A stretch of 64,000 nt of DNA, taken from the NCBI RefSeq assembly GCF_018448785.1, contig NZ_JAHCLU010000005.1, forward strand, positions 1 through 64,000, in the 5' to 3' direction. Both the position numbers and the translations under genes were made by a program. How positions within the stretch are numbered: position 1 is the stretch's first letter; each line of letters opens with the position of its first letter. Below the pieces are notes generated by a model, which was given only the letters and a program-made list of their open reading frames with translations, was not told where the DNA came from and did no database searches. Positions 9,688-17,626 of this stretch are shown in pieces. This DNA is from Halomonas jincaotanensis (GTDB lineage Bacteria; Pseudomonadota; Gammaproteobacteria; Pseudomonadales; Halomonadaceae).

Positions 9688-9753
9688 GGTTTAAACGTCA
9701 ATAGGTTTCAAGCGGAAATAGGTTTTAAACGGAAATAGGGTTCAGGCGTCATT
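9688..9753. repeat. Short tandem repeat, 17-bp unit, about 3.5 copies
   Basis: Units beginning GGTTT(A/C/T)AA(A/G)CG follow one another at 9688, 9704, 9721 and, degenerate, 9738. The second and third units share 15 of 17 bases. The repeat fills the gap between tctA (system 2) and ggt and runs into the last codons of tctA. Confidence 0.7.
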
Positions 9754-11257
9754 CGCCTTTTGTCTCGAGGGCATGGAGGCGAATCTTGCGGTTCTGGTAC
9801 AGCGAGAAGAGCAGCGACACCACCGCCAGCGCAAGAAACAGCGCCGATAGCGGTCGGGTTAGGAAAGTCAGCCAGCTGCTGTCGAGTTCCAGGGCGCGAA
9901 ACAGCTGGCGCTCCATGTTGTCGCCCAGCACCACGCCGAGGATCAGCGGGGTGAGTGGCACCTCGGCCTTCCAGAGCAGGTATCCCAGGATGCCGAAGAT
10001 GAACAGTACCCAGACATCGAAGAGATTGTTGTTCAGCGCGAAGGCGCCAACGGCACACAGCATCAGCACCACGGGCACCAGCACCTGCTGGGGAATCAGC
10101 GAGATCTTGGCAAACCAGCGCACCAGAAGCAGCTGGCTGAGCACCATGACCACAGCACCGATCAGCAAGCTGGCGTAGATGGCTCCGACAAGCACCGGGT
10201 TCTGCTCGAACATCAGCGGACCCGGGGTAATGCCGTGCAGGATCAGCACCCCCATCATGATCGCCATCGGTAGGTCACCTGGAATGCCCAGCGCCAGGGT
10301 GGGTACGAAGGCGCCACCAGCGACCGCGCTGTTCGAGGCTTCAGACGCGACGATGCCGTCGGGTGTGCCGGTGCCGAAGCGCTCGGGGTGGCGCGACATC
10401 TTCTTTGCCTGATCGTAGCTGATGAAGTTGGCGACGGTCCCGCCGGTCCCGGGAAGCGCGCCCACCAGGCTGCCGATCAGTGACGAGCGCACGGTGTTGA
10501 TCTTTTGGCGCGACATATCCACCAGGATCTGTCGGTAGGGGATCGCGACGTTGGTGTTGACGTCCTTGATGTCGCTCTTGTCGTCGCGCAGCTTCTCTAG
10601 GTTCCCCATCAACTGCGAGAAGGCGAAAATGCCGATCATCACCGGCAGGATCTCGAAGCCGGAGCCGAGTACCGGGAGGTCGAAGTCGAATCGCAGGTTG
10701 CTGTTGCGATCGTAGCCGACGGTGGTGATCAACAGCCCCAGAGCAGCCGCCAGAAGGCCCTTGAGCATGGCCCCGTTGGACAAGCCCGCCACGAGCGTCA
10801 GGGCGAAGACGATCAGCGAGGTGATCTCCCAGGGGCGGAATTTCATGCTGTAGCTGGCGATCAACGGGCCGAAGAAGACCAGCACCGCCACACTGATCAG
10901 GGTGCCGATGAAAGACGCAGCCACGCCGATGCCCAGTGCCCGGCCTGGCTCGCCCTTCTGGGCCATGGGATAACCATCATAGACGGTGGTGATCGAGGAG
11001 GGCGTGCCGGGTATGCCCAGCATGATCCCCGAGACGAGCCCGCCCGAATAGCCGCCGACGAAGACGCCGACCATCAGCGAGACGCCGCTGATCGGGTCCA
11101 TGGCGAAGGTGAACGGGAAGACCACCAGAATTGCCATGGTCACAGTGAAACCCGGTATGCAGCCACCGATGATGCCGAACAGCACTCCGATCGTGATCAG
11201 CGCCAGGACCATGGGGCTGCCGACTTGACCGAGTGCCTGAAGAAAGAAGTCAGCCAT
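9749..11257 (-). CDS. tctA: Tripartite tricarboxylate transporter, large membrane subunit TctA (system 2)
   Basis: Second TctA-type permease (502 aa). It has the same repeats as system 1: GGCIPGFTVTMAILVVFP, GIPGTPSSITTVYDGYPMAQKGEPGRALGIG and GALPGTGGTVANFISYDQAKK with DGIVASEASNSA. I chose the ATG at 11257 because GGAG lies 6 nt before it and the hydrophobic family N-terminus begins there; a longer reading adds 35 unrelated residues. It starts 17 bp after tctB of the same system. It is clearly divergent from system 1, so the two systems probably differ in substrate. Confidence 0.92.
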   Translation of the reverse strand: MADFFLQALGQVGSPMVLALITIGVLFGIIGGCIPGFTVTMAILVVFPFTFAMDPISGVSLMVGVFVGGYSGGLVSGIMLGIPGTPSSITTVYDGYPMAQKGEPGRALGIGVAASFIGTLISVAVLVFFGPLIASYSMKFRPWEITSLIVFALTLVAGLSNGAMLKGLLAAALGLLITTVGYDRNSNLRFDFDLPVLGSGFEILPVMIGIFAFSQLMGNLEKLRDDKSDIKDVNTNVAIPYRQILVDMSRQKINTVRSSLIGSLVGALPGTGGTVANFISYDQAKKMSRHPERFGTGTPDGIVASEASNSAVAGGAFVPTLALGIPGDLPMAIMMGVLILHGITPGPLMFEQNPVLVGAIYASLLIGAVVMVLSQLLLVRWFAKISLIPQQVLVPVVLMLCAVGAFALNNNLFDVWVLFIFGILGYLLWKAEVPLTPLILGVVLGDNMERQLFRALELDSSWLTFLTRPLSALFLALAVVSLLFSLYQNRKIRLHALETKGE

Positions 11258-11274
11258 GGTTCGCTCCGAGTGCG

Positions 11275-11745
11275 TCAGGGTAGCCAGACATTGAGGCCGT
11301 AACGGAAGATCACGTACACCAGCGGCACGAGAATGCCGCTCACGGTAAGGTTGATGATCCACTTGCGGCGAGTATTGATGCCCAGCAGCAGGGCAAAGGC
11401 GAGAACCAGAAAGCCCAGCGTCGCTGCGATATAGCCCACCAGCGGCAGCAGGGCGGCATAAAGGCCAAACAACAGAAACAGGCCCAGAACGGACCGGTTA
11501 TGGGCGAGCCATTGCGGGAAGGAGCGGCGGGGAGTGTCGGCCGGTCTGGCGCCGGCCAGCAGCGAGCGAATCAGGATCAGCAGCGAGAGCGCGACGATCA
11601 AGACCAGCAGGATTCGCGGAAACAGCGCCGAGCCATAGGGCTGCCAACTGGTCGGTGGGGGAATGTCGCCGGATTCCACCAGCAGGATGCCGGCCATGAG
11701 CATCATGGCAAGCGCCAGGGCACGATCCTTGGTAAGCATCAGCAT
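11275..11745 (-). CDS. tctB: Tripartite tricarboxylate transporter, small membrane subunit TctB (system 2)
   Basis: 156-aa protein with four hydrophobic helices and the TctB-type GSALFPRILLVLIVALSLLIL segment. The ATG at 11745 (GAGAG about 8 nt upstream) is preferred over a GTG 39 nt earlier. It lies 62 bp after tctC and 17 bp before tctA, as expected for a tctC-tctB-tctA unit. Confidence 0.85.
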   Translation of the reverse strand: MLMLTKDRALALAMMLMAGILLVESGDIPPPTSWQPYGSALFPRILLVLIVALSLLILIRSLLAGARPADTPRRSFPQWLAHNRSVLGLFLLFGLYAALLPLVGYIAATLGFLVLAFALLLGINTRRKWIINLTVSGILVPLVYVIFRYGLNVWLP

Positions 11746-11807
11746 GATAGGTCTCTCGGGAGACACCTGCCGACCGTCACGCACGAGGTCGGCAGGGAAT
11801 CACCACA

Positions 11808-12782
11808 TCAGTTCTGGAAGTCGATATTCTCGGCGGCGGCGGTCAGCGCGGCCTCGTTCTCGTCGAGAAATTCGAGATAGTCGTCGCCGGCCAGGAAGCG
11901 CACCACCGAGCCGAATTCGTTCTCGATGCGGCTGCTGATCTCCTCGTTCTCCAGTGCCTTGCCGTAGGCATCGGCGATGGTGGCCTGAATCTCCTCAGGC
12001 GTGCCCTTGGGCGCGAAGATACCTCGGCTGGTCGAGTGATCCATCTCGATACCCTGTTCGCGCAGGGTGGCAACGTCGGGATGGCTGTCCAGCCGTTCGG
12101 GATGGGCGACGGCCAGCGGGCGGAAGGTGCCGTCCTCGTAATACGCGCCGCCGGAAGGCAGGTTGAACATCGCGAAGTCGACTTCCTCGGCCATCAGGGC
12201 CGATACCTGCTCGCCGGTATCCGGATAGCCGACCAGTCGCACATCCGCCATGTCGATGCCCGCGGCGTCGAAGAACTGCACCCAGAAGAAGTGATCGGTT
12301 GAGCTCGGGATCATGCTGAAGCGTACATCTCCAGGGTTCTCGCTGACATAGTCGGCGATCTCGTCGGCGCTCTGTACCGGATGGTTGGCGTGTGCGGTCG
12401 GGATGTTGATGGTCTGGGTCAGCAGGGCGATCGGCTCGAAGGCGTCATAGGAATAATCCACGGTGCCGGCCAGCTTGGAGAGCGCGATGGTGTCGTGGCT
12501 ACCCAGCAGGGTGTAGCCATCGGGGTCGGCATCCTTGACGTTTCTCGAGCCGAGCGTCGCGCCGGCACCGGCCATGTTGACGGGCACGATGGCTTCACCA
12601 AGGTGTTTCTCGGCTTCCTTGGAAATCAGTCGGAAGATGATGTCGGTCGCGCCGCCCGGGCCGTAGGGGATGACCATGCGGATATCCTGTTCCGGGTAGT
12701 CGGCCTGCGCGGTGGCGGTCAAGGCAACGCTTGAGGCCAGGCCGATGGCGGCAATAGTGAGGGTCAGTCTTGAGCGCATCAT
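11808..12782 (-). CDS. tctC: Periplasmic tricarboxylate-binding protein TctC (system 2)
   Basis: 324-aa Bug/TctC-family receptor. The signal peptide is MMRSRLTLTIAAIGLASSVA and onward, with likely cleavage after ATAQA. The mature N-terminus DYPEQDIRMVIPYGPGGATDIIFRL contains the conserved PYGPGGATD ligand loop; system 1 has PWSPGGGSD there, so the binding sites differ. AAAGGTG precedes the start. It is separated from the upstream chrA pair by 117 bp, longer than the other gaps in the array, so an internal promoter is possible. Confidence 0.9.
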   Translation of the reverse strand: MMRSRLTLTIAAIGLASSVALTATAQADYPEQDIRMVIPYGPGGATDIIFRLISKEAEKHLGEAIVPVNMAGAGATLGSRNVKDADPDGYTLLGSHDTIALSKLAGTVDYSYDAFEPIALLTQTINIPTAHANHPVQSADEIADYVSENPGDVRFSMIPSSTDHFFWVQFFDAAGIDMADVRLVGYPDTGEQVSALMAEEVDFAMFNLPSGGAYYEDGTFRPLAVAHPERLDSHPDVATLREQGIEMDHSTSRGIFAPKGTPEEIQATIADAYGKALENEEISSRIENEFGSVVRFLAGDDYLEFLDENEAALTAAAENIDFQN

Positions 12783-12899
12783 GAAGTAGCACCTTTGCTG
12801 TTGTGAGTCGTATGGTGATTACCGCTCGTCGGGAGCGGGGTGAGCGCGTGTTGCGGATTGCTGTTGTTATTGTGTTGCGGTGGTGATGAGACGGTTGTG

Positions 12900-13430
12900 T
12901 CAGCCCAGGAAGAGACCTCCATAGATCAGCGCGGCCATCACGACGAAGGCCGGATGTGTCCTGAAGCGCAGTAGCGCGATGGCGGCCGCGGCGCCGATCA
13001 GCACGGTGTGCAGCCAGCCGGCGCTGTCGAGCCCCTCGCTGAAAAAGCTCCAGGTCAGCCAAGCCATCATCATCGCGATCACTGGGCGAACCCATTGGCT
13101 CATGCGTTTCACACGCGGCGAGTCGCGATGGCGGTACAGCAGGCCCAGGGCACCGAGCATCAACAGCAGCGAAGGCACAACGGTGGCGAAGACGGCCACC
13201 AGGGCGCCACCGGCGCCCGCCACGTCGTAGCCGACATAACCGGCCATCTTCGTCGCGATGGGGCTGGGCAGGGCGTTGCCCAACGCCAGGGTTTCCGCGA
13301 ATTGCTGAGCGCCCATCCAGCCGTAGCGGCCGACGACCTCGGCCTCGATCAGCGGAATGATCGCCGGACCGCCACCGTAGCCGATGATGTTGGGGATGAA
13401 GAAAGCGAGAAACAGCTCCCAGTAGATCAT
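12900..13430 (-). CDS. Short-chain ChrA-family transporter, second of a pair
   Basis: 176-aa single CHR-domain membrane protein with YGGGPAIIPLIEAEVV near the N-terminus, then LGNALPSPIATKMAGYVGY, the CHR-family pattern. Short ChrA proteins work as pairs of two dissimilar halves, and the other half is the next gene upstream. The ATG at 13430 overlaps the stop of that gene by four bases (ATGA), so I reject a longer start. The family is named for chromate export, but the natural substrate is unknown, and the TctCBA/Ggt neighbours suggest an organic anion could be involved. Confidence 0.82.
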   Translation of the reverse strand: MIYWELFLAFFIPNIIGYGGGPAIIPLIEAEVVGRYGWMGAQQFAETLALGNALPSPIATKMAGYVGYDVAGAGGALVAVFATVVPSLLLMLGALGLLYRHRDSPRVKRMSQWVRPVIAMMMAWLTWSFFSEGLDSAGWLHTVLIGAAAAIALLRFRTHPAFVVMAALIYGGLFLG

Positions 13431-13999
13431 CGACTGGCCTCTTTGCCTGGTGAGGTGGGACGCAGCAGGGCAGCCGCCAGCAGCCCACCGATGATCCACC
13501 CGGGATGGATGCCGAGGAAGTAGATCAGCACGCCGGCCACGCTGGCCATAATCAGACTAACGATCCATCCCAGAGCCAGGCGCGACTTGTTCCAGAAGTC
13601 TAGCGTCAACTGGGCCATCATGATCATGACCACCGGCACGACCGCCTGTCCCATGCCTCGAATCCAGGCGACGTCCTGGTAACGAGAAAAAATAGTGAGC
13701 ATCACTACCATGGCCACGATCATCGGCAGGATCACGGCGAGCACGGCGATCGCGCAGCCGACGATCCCTGCCACTCGATAGCCGATGTAGCCGGGCATCT
13801 TGGTGGCAATGGGTCCGGGCAGGGTGTTGCCGATGGCCAGGATATCGGCGAATTCGTCGTCATCGAGCCAGGCATGCCGCTTGACCACTTCCTGTTGGAT
13901 CAAGGGGATCATGGCCGGTCCACCGCCGAAACCCAGCAGGCCGATGCGCGTGAACGCCCAGAACAGAGCACTCAGATGCATGCTTTTGCCAGCGGTCAT
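13427..13999 (-). CDS. Short-chain ChrA-family transporter, first of a pair
   Basis: 190-aa CHR-domain protein. It has FTRIGLLGFGGGPAMIPLIQQEVV near the N-terminus and AIGNTLPGPIATKMPGYIGY in the middle, with about five hydrophobic helices. It is the first gene of the leftward array, 89 bp after a good sigma70 promoter. The start is the first ATG of the frame; an ATG six codons later is also possible. It forms a heteromeric pair with the following gene, to which it is translationally coupled. Confidence 0.83.
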   Translation of the reverse strand: MTAGKSMHLSALFWAFTRIGLLGFGGGPAMIPLIQQEVVKRHAWLDDDEFADILAIGNTLPGPIATKMPGYIGYRVAGIVGCAIAVLAVILPMIVAMVVMLTIFSRYQDVAWIRGMGQAVVPVVMIMMAQLTLDFWNKSRLALGWIVSLIMASVAGVLIYFLGIHPGWIIGGLLAAALLRPTSPGKEASR

Positions 14000-14040
14000 G
14001 GCGTCGGCCTGTCGGCGATGACATCGAGCACAATTGAAAT

Positions 14041-14057
14041 GATTGTCATGGATTGTC
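14041..14057. repeat. Direct repeat GATTGTC in the chrA leader
   Basis: GATTGTC occurs at 14041-14047 and 14051-14057, exactly one helical turn apart. It lies between the predicted transcription start (near 14081) and chrA. It could be an operator half-site pair, but no regulator gene is adjacent to name. Confidence 0.35.
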
Positions 14058-14080
14058 TTTGTAATAAAAATCGATTATTG

Positions 14081-14117
14081 AGCATGGAATATAGTTTAGC
14101 GGTGAAAGATACGTCAA
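14081..14117 (-). promoter_or_regulatory. Sigma70 promoter of the chrA-tct-ggt-tct array
   Basis: Reading the minus strand, TTGACG (14117-14112), an 18-bp spacer and TATATT (14093-14088) put the transcription start near 14081. This leaves an untranslated leader of about 80 nt before chrA. Base composition is locally AT-rich compared with the flanking genes. No terminator was seen inside the array below it. Confidence 0.7.
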
Positions 14118-14193
14118 CTCGCCATGAAAGTTTGTCATCTCGAGGCAGCGGAACATAAGTCGTGCTAATGAGTCTGCAAGGGGAGCTAACATG

Positions 14194-14808
14194 TCACCTC
14201 AACAGCGTAATACGCCCCCGAAGCCGTGTCTCAAGGGGGCTCAGGTCAACTGGCGTGTCCGTGGGCCAGCCGAGAGTGAGCAAGACGCCGTCGGCGCGAT
14301 AATCCGCCTGTGTAACTGGCACAGCCTGTTCGGTCAGCCAGGCGCGCGCCTCGGCCTCGCCGGCGAAATCGACCCTGATATGCAGCGAAGCGCGTTCGAC
14401 GAGTTCGTGACTGGGTAGTGTGTCGAGCGCCATCGTTGCAGCCCTGGCGTAAGCCCGGGCCAGGCCGCCGGTGCCCAGCTTGGTGCCGCCGAAATAGCGG
14501 ATGACGACACAGCCCACCTGGCCTAGCCCTGCACCTTCAAGGACCTGGAATATCGGCCGGCCGGCGGTGCCCCCGGGCTCCCCATCATCGGAAAAACCGA
14601 TGGCATTCTGCTCGCCGGGCGGGCCGACAATGAAAGCACTGCAATGGTGGCTGGCGCTCGAATGCCGCTGGCGTGCGGTCGCAAGCAGGGCCTCGAAGGC
14701 AGGACTGTCAGGCGCTCGGCATACCCAGGCGATGAAGCGGCTCCTTTCCACCTCGAACTCGCTTGAGTGCCAGGCGCCGGGCGACAGGTCAGGCACGAGG
14801 TAGCGCAT
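14194..14808 (-). CDS. yigZ: YigZ/IMPACT-family protein
   Basis: 204-aa member of the IMPACT (UPF0029) family. The conserved core SDDGEPGGTAGRPI(F) is present at about residues 73-86, followed by VVIRYFGGTKLGTGGLARAY. The C-terminal DUF1949-like domain follows. The biochemical role of bacterial YigZ proteins is not settled; eukaryotic IMPACT modulates Gcn2. Its ATG overlaps the stop of the preceding LexA-like gene by one base (TGATG), so it is probably cotranscribed with it and may be SOS-induced. Confidence 0.9.
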   Translation of the reverse strand: MRYLVPDLSPGAWHSSEFEVERSRFIAWVCRAPDSPAFEALLATARQRHSSASHHCSAFIVGPPGEQNAIGFSDDGEPGGTAGRPIFQVLEGAGLGQVGCVVIRYFGGTKLGTGGLARAYARAATMALDTLPSHELVERASLHIRVDFAGEAEARAWLTEQAVPVTQADYRADGVLLTLGWPTDTPVDLSPLETRLRGRITLLR

Positions 14809-15278
14809 CAGGCGGCCAGTTCCGCCTGTCGCGCCACGCCCATTACCAGGCCGAGTACCTGGATATCGTCATTCTTCAGATAGATCGGCGCCATGCCTTC
14901 GTTGGCCGGCTGCAGGCGAACGCCGGATTTCTCGATATAGAGCTTCTTCAGGGTCACTTCCTGATTGTTGATCATCACTACAGCAGTCTCGCCATTTTCC
15001 GCGCTCTCGCTGCGCTCGATGATGATGACATCCCCGTCGAAAATATTGCAGTCGATCATCGAGTCGCCGCGAACGCGCAGGGCATAGGTGTTACGGCGCA
15101 CCATGCGTGAGGGCACCTGCAGACTGCCGACATCAGGACATGCGTCGATAGGCAGGCCTGCCGAGACTTGCCCAAGCAGCGGGATCTCGACGAGATCGTT
15201 GCCCTCGATAATTTCCCAAGCCATGGAAGACGGCTGATTGAGCCGGCGTTGCAGGAACTGCGATCTGACTTTCGGCAT
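14808..15278 (-). CDS. LexA-like S24 autopeptidase lacking the DNA-binding domain
   Basis: 156-aa protein with only the LexA/UmuD autoprotease fold. The cleavage site is VSAGLPI (Ala40-Gly41), nucleophile Ser73 in RGDSM and general base Lys111 in VTLKKL. The Ser-Lys spacing matches LexA to within one residue. LexA repressors are about 200 aa with a winged helix before the cleavage site; here only 39 residues precede it and none form a helix-turn-helix. CAGGAG sits about 11 nt before the ATG, so this start is real and not an annotation artefact. A perfect SOS box lies 40 bp upstream. It could be a UmuD-like polymerase subunit or a SOS modulator; no umuC lies nearby. Confidence 0.75.
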   Translation of the reverse strand: MPKVRSQFLQRRLNQPSSMAWEIIEGNDLVEIPLLGQVSAGLPIDACPDVGSLQVPSRMVRRNTYALRVRGDSMIDCNIFDGDVIIIERSESAENGETAVVMINNQEVTLKKLYIEKSGVRLQPANEGMAPIYLKNDDIQVLGLVMGVARQAELAA

Positions 15279-15317
15279 GTCGTGACTACTCCTGTCTGCG
15301 GACCCGCGAGATGAAAG

Positions 15318-15333
15318 CTGTCGATTCGTACAG
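15318..15333. promoter_or_regulatory. LexA-binding SOS box
   Basis: CTGT-N8-ACAG, the exact gammaproteobacterial LexA core (CTG-N10-CAG), lies 40 bp before the LexA-like gene. It should make that gene and yigZ DNA-damage inducible. Confidence 0.75.
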
Positions 15334-15377
15334 TGTTACATGAGCCTATCAGCTGGCGCAGACCTGGCAAGGCACGC

Positions 15378-15406
15378 TGTGTCAACGCCGACTTGACACA
15401 CGTCAA
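15378..15406. promoter_or_regulatory. Overlapping palindromes, FNR/Anr-like box before ccmA
   Basis: TTGACACACGTCAA (15393-15406) is a perfect 5-4-5 palindrome resembling the FNR/Anr site TTGAT-N4-ATCAA. It shares its left half with a second inverted repeat, TGTGTCAA-N7-TTGACACA (15378-15400). The 14-mer lies 90 bp before ccmA. A -10-like TAAAGT at 15458 would place the box centre near -70. Anaerobic control of ccm is plausible but unproven. Confidence 0.4.
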
Positions 15407-15496
15407 CTGCGACTGGCTGACGCAGCGCCGCGACTGGTAGCGAAAGCCCTTTGCGTGTAAAGTTTCGGCCGAAATACCCCATTCCCGGAGAGTGCC

Positions 15497-16141
15497 TTGA
15501 CCCTGCGTCTGCAAGCCCGAGGGCTGGCCTGTGAACGCGATGATCGCTGGCTGTTCGAGGATCTCGATCTGGATATCGTGGCCGGTGAAATCGTGCGCAT
15601 CGAGGGCCCCAATGGCAGTGGCAAGACCACGCTGCTGAAGATCCTGTCGGGTCAACTGGCGGACTATCAGGGCGAGCTCTTCTGGAACGAGGCGCCGATG
15701 CACCAGGCACGCGACGCCTTTCTCTCGAGCCTGCTTTATCTTGGTCATGCGGCCGGCGTCAAGGCGACCCTGACCCCCTTGGAAAATCTTGCCTGGTACC
15801 AGGCCATGGCCGGGGACCCCGACAGTGAAGCCGACAGACTGGCAGCACTCGAGGGCGTGGGACTTGCCGGCTTCGAGGACCTGCCCACCGGCCAACTCTC
15901 CGCCGGGCAGCAGCGCCGCGTGGCGCTGGCGCGCCTGGAACTGACGCCGCGACCGCTGTGGGTGCTCGATGAGCCGTTTACCGCCATCGACCGCGAGGGC
16001 GTGGCCGAGCTCGAAACGCGGCTCGAGGCGCATGCGCACGATGGCGGCGCTGTGCTGGTCACCACTCACCACGCGCTGAGGGCGACGCCCGTCCTGCGTC
16101 ATGTGCGGCTCGGAGCCGGCAATGCGCATGTCCGGCACTGA
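15497..16141 (+). CDS. ccmA: Heme exporter ATP-binding subunit CcmA
   Basis: ATPase of the CcmABCD complex, which releases holo-CcmE (heme-loaded) in cytochrome c maturation. The 214-aa protein has Walker A GPNGSGKTT (37-45), the ABC signature LSAGQ (134-138) and Walker B LWVLDEP (154-160). The start is TTG at 15497 with CGGAG 6 nt upstream; no ATG gives the full domain. It is the first gene of ccmABCDEFGHI and overlaps ccmB by 20 bp. Confidence 0.95.
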   Translation: MTLRLQARGLACERDDRWLFEDLDLDIVAGEIVRIEGPNGSGKTTLLKILSGQLADYQGELFWNEAPMHQARDAFLSSLLYLGHAAGVKATLTPLENLAWYQAMAGDPDSEADRLAALEGVGLAGFEDLPTGQLSAGQQRRVALARLELTPRPLWVLDEPFTAIDREGVAELETRLEAHAHDGGAVLVTTHHALRATPVLRHVRLGAGNAHVRH

Positions 16142-16871
16142 GGCGTCGGTGGGCAAGGCCGGGCCCGCCACGCCGTCGCACCGGGAACCTCGCGGTGGGC
16201 TGAGGGTCGCATTGCATGCCACCTTCAAGCGTGACTTGACACTGCTGATGCGGCGGTGTGGCGAGGTTTTCAACCCGCTGGTGTTCTTCGCGCTGGTGAT
16301 TACGCTGTTTCCGATTGGTATCTCGCCCGATCCGGAACTGCTGTCCACCATCGCCCCAGGCCTGCTCTGGGTGGCGGCTCTGTTGGCGGCGTTGCTATCA
16401 CTCGATAGCCTGTTCCGCGGCGATTACGACGACGGCAGCCTGGAGCAGCTGTTGCTCTCGCCCCAGCCGCTCGCGGCGCTGGCGCTGGCCAAGGTGGCGG
16501 TGCACTGGCTACTGACGGGGCTGCCACTCGCCCTGATGGCGCCGGTACTCGGCATCATGCTGTCGCTGCCGGCCGGCAGCTATCTGGTCCTGGCGTTGTC
16601 GTTGGCACTCGGCAGTGCCAGCCTGAGCCTGATCGGCGCCATCGGTGCGGCCCTAACCGTGGGGCTTTCCCGGGGTGGCGTTCTGCTCTCGCTGCTGGTA
16701 TTGCCGCTTTACATTCCGGTGCTGATCTTCGGGGCCGGCGCCGTCCAGGCGGCCATTCTGGGGGACGGAATCACGGCGCACCTGGCCATACTCGGCGCCC
16801 TGCTTGCGGTGGCCCTGATGTTCGCGCCCTGGGCGATCGCGGCGTCGCTGCGCATCAGTATCAACGGATGA
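16122..16871 (+). CDS. ccmB: Heme exporter membrane subunit CcmB
   Basis: Membrane partner of CcmA (249 aa, family about 220). Six hydrophobic helices begin with FNPLVFFALVITLFPIGI, and SLDSLFRGDYDDGSLEQLLLSP is the conserved cytoplasmic stretch. The ATG at 16122 is preferred because GGAG lies 6 nt before it. This leaves about 27 extra polar residues before the conserved start, so a later start cannot be excluded. It overlaps the ccmA 3' end. Confidence 0.92.
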   Translation: MRMSGTEASVGKAGPATPSHREPRGGLRVALHATFKRDLTLLMRRCGEVFNPLVFFALVITLFPIGISPDPELLSTIAPGLLWVAALLAALLSLDSLFRGDYDDGSLEQLLLSPQPLAALALAKVAVHWLLTGLPLALMAPVLGIMLSLPAGSYLVLALSLALGSASLSLIGAIGAALTVGLSRGGVLLSLLVLPLYIPVLIFGAGAVQAAILGDGITAHLAILGALLAVALMFAPWAIAASLRISING

Positions 16872-16885
16872 GGAATTAACGCGGC

Positions 16886-17626
16886 ATGTGGGCCTTTATT
16901 CACAAGTTGGGATCGCCCAAGTGGTTCTATACCATCAGCGCTCGGCTGCTGCCCTGGTTCTGGGCGGCGGCGGCGCTGTTGATCGCGGTCGGCAGCATCT
17001 GGGGGCTGGCCTTCGCGCCGGCGGATTACCAGCAGGGCAACAGTTTCCGGATCATCTACGTGCACGTGCCGGCGGCTTTCCTGGCCCAGTCGATCTTCGT
17101 GGCCATGGCGGTGTCGGGACTGATCTTCCTGGTCTGGAAGATCAAGATCGCCGACATGGCCGCGGCCATGATGGCGCCCCTGGGGGCGGCCATGACCTTC
17201 ATCGCGCTGTTCTCCGGCGCCGTGTGGGGCGTGCCCACCTGGGGGACCTGGTGGATGTGGGACGCGCGCTTGACCTCGATGCTGATCCTGCTGTTCCTGT
17301 ACGTCGGGGTGATCGCCCTGCGCGGGGCCTTTTCCAGCCGCGACAGTGCCTCCCGGGCGGCGTCCGTGCTGGCCATGGTGGGCGTGATCAATATCCCGAT
17401 CATCAAGTACTCGGTGGACTGGTGGTACACCCTGCACCAGCCGGCGACGTTCAGCGTGACCTCGCGCCCCGCCATGCCTATGGAGATGTGGATGCCGCTG
17501 TTGATCATGGTGCTGGGCTTTTATTGCTTCTTCATTGCACTGACGCTGACGCGGACCCGCAGCGAGATCCTGCGCCGCGAATCGACCAAGCGCTGGGTGC
17601 GTGAGCTGGCCGGGGAGGGGGGCTGA
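16886..17626 (+). CDS. ccmC: Heme transporter CcmC
   Basis: Heme handling protein that loads heme onto CcmE (246 aa, six helices). The tryptophan-rich WWD signature [17 protein letters not shown] is present, with flanking conserved histidines in YVHVPAA and TLHQPAT. The stop overlaps the ccmD start by one base (TGATG). Confidence 0.95.
   Translation: MWAFIHKLGSPKWFYTISARLLPWFWAAAALLIAVGSIWGLAFAPADYQQGNSFRIIYVHVPAAFLAQSIFVAMAVSGLIFLVWKIKIADMAAAMMAPLGAAMTFIALFSGAVWGVPTWGTWWMWDARLTSMLILLFLYVGVIALRGAFSSRDSASRAASVLAMVGVINIPIIKYSVDWWYTLHQPATFSVTSRPAMPMEMWMPLLIMVLGFYCFFIALTLTRTRSEILRRESTKRWVRELAGEGG

Noticed and set aside
9688-9753. CRISPR-like array
   Set aside because: The 17-bp units are directly adjacent with no spacers and are degenerate.
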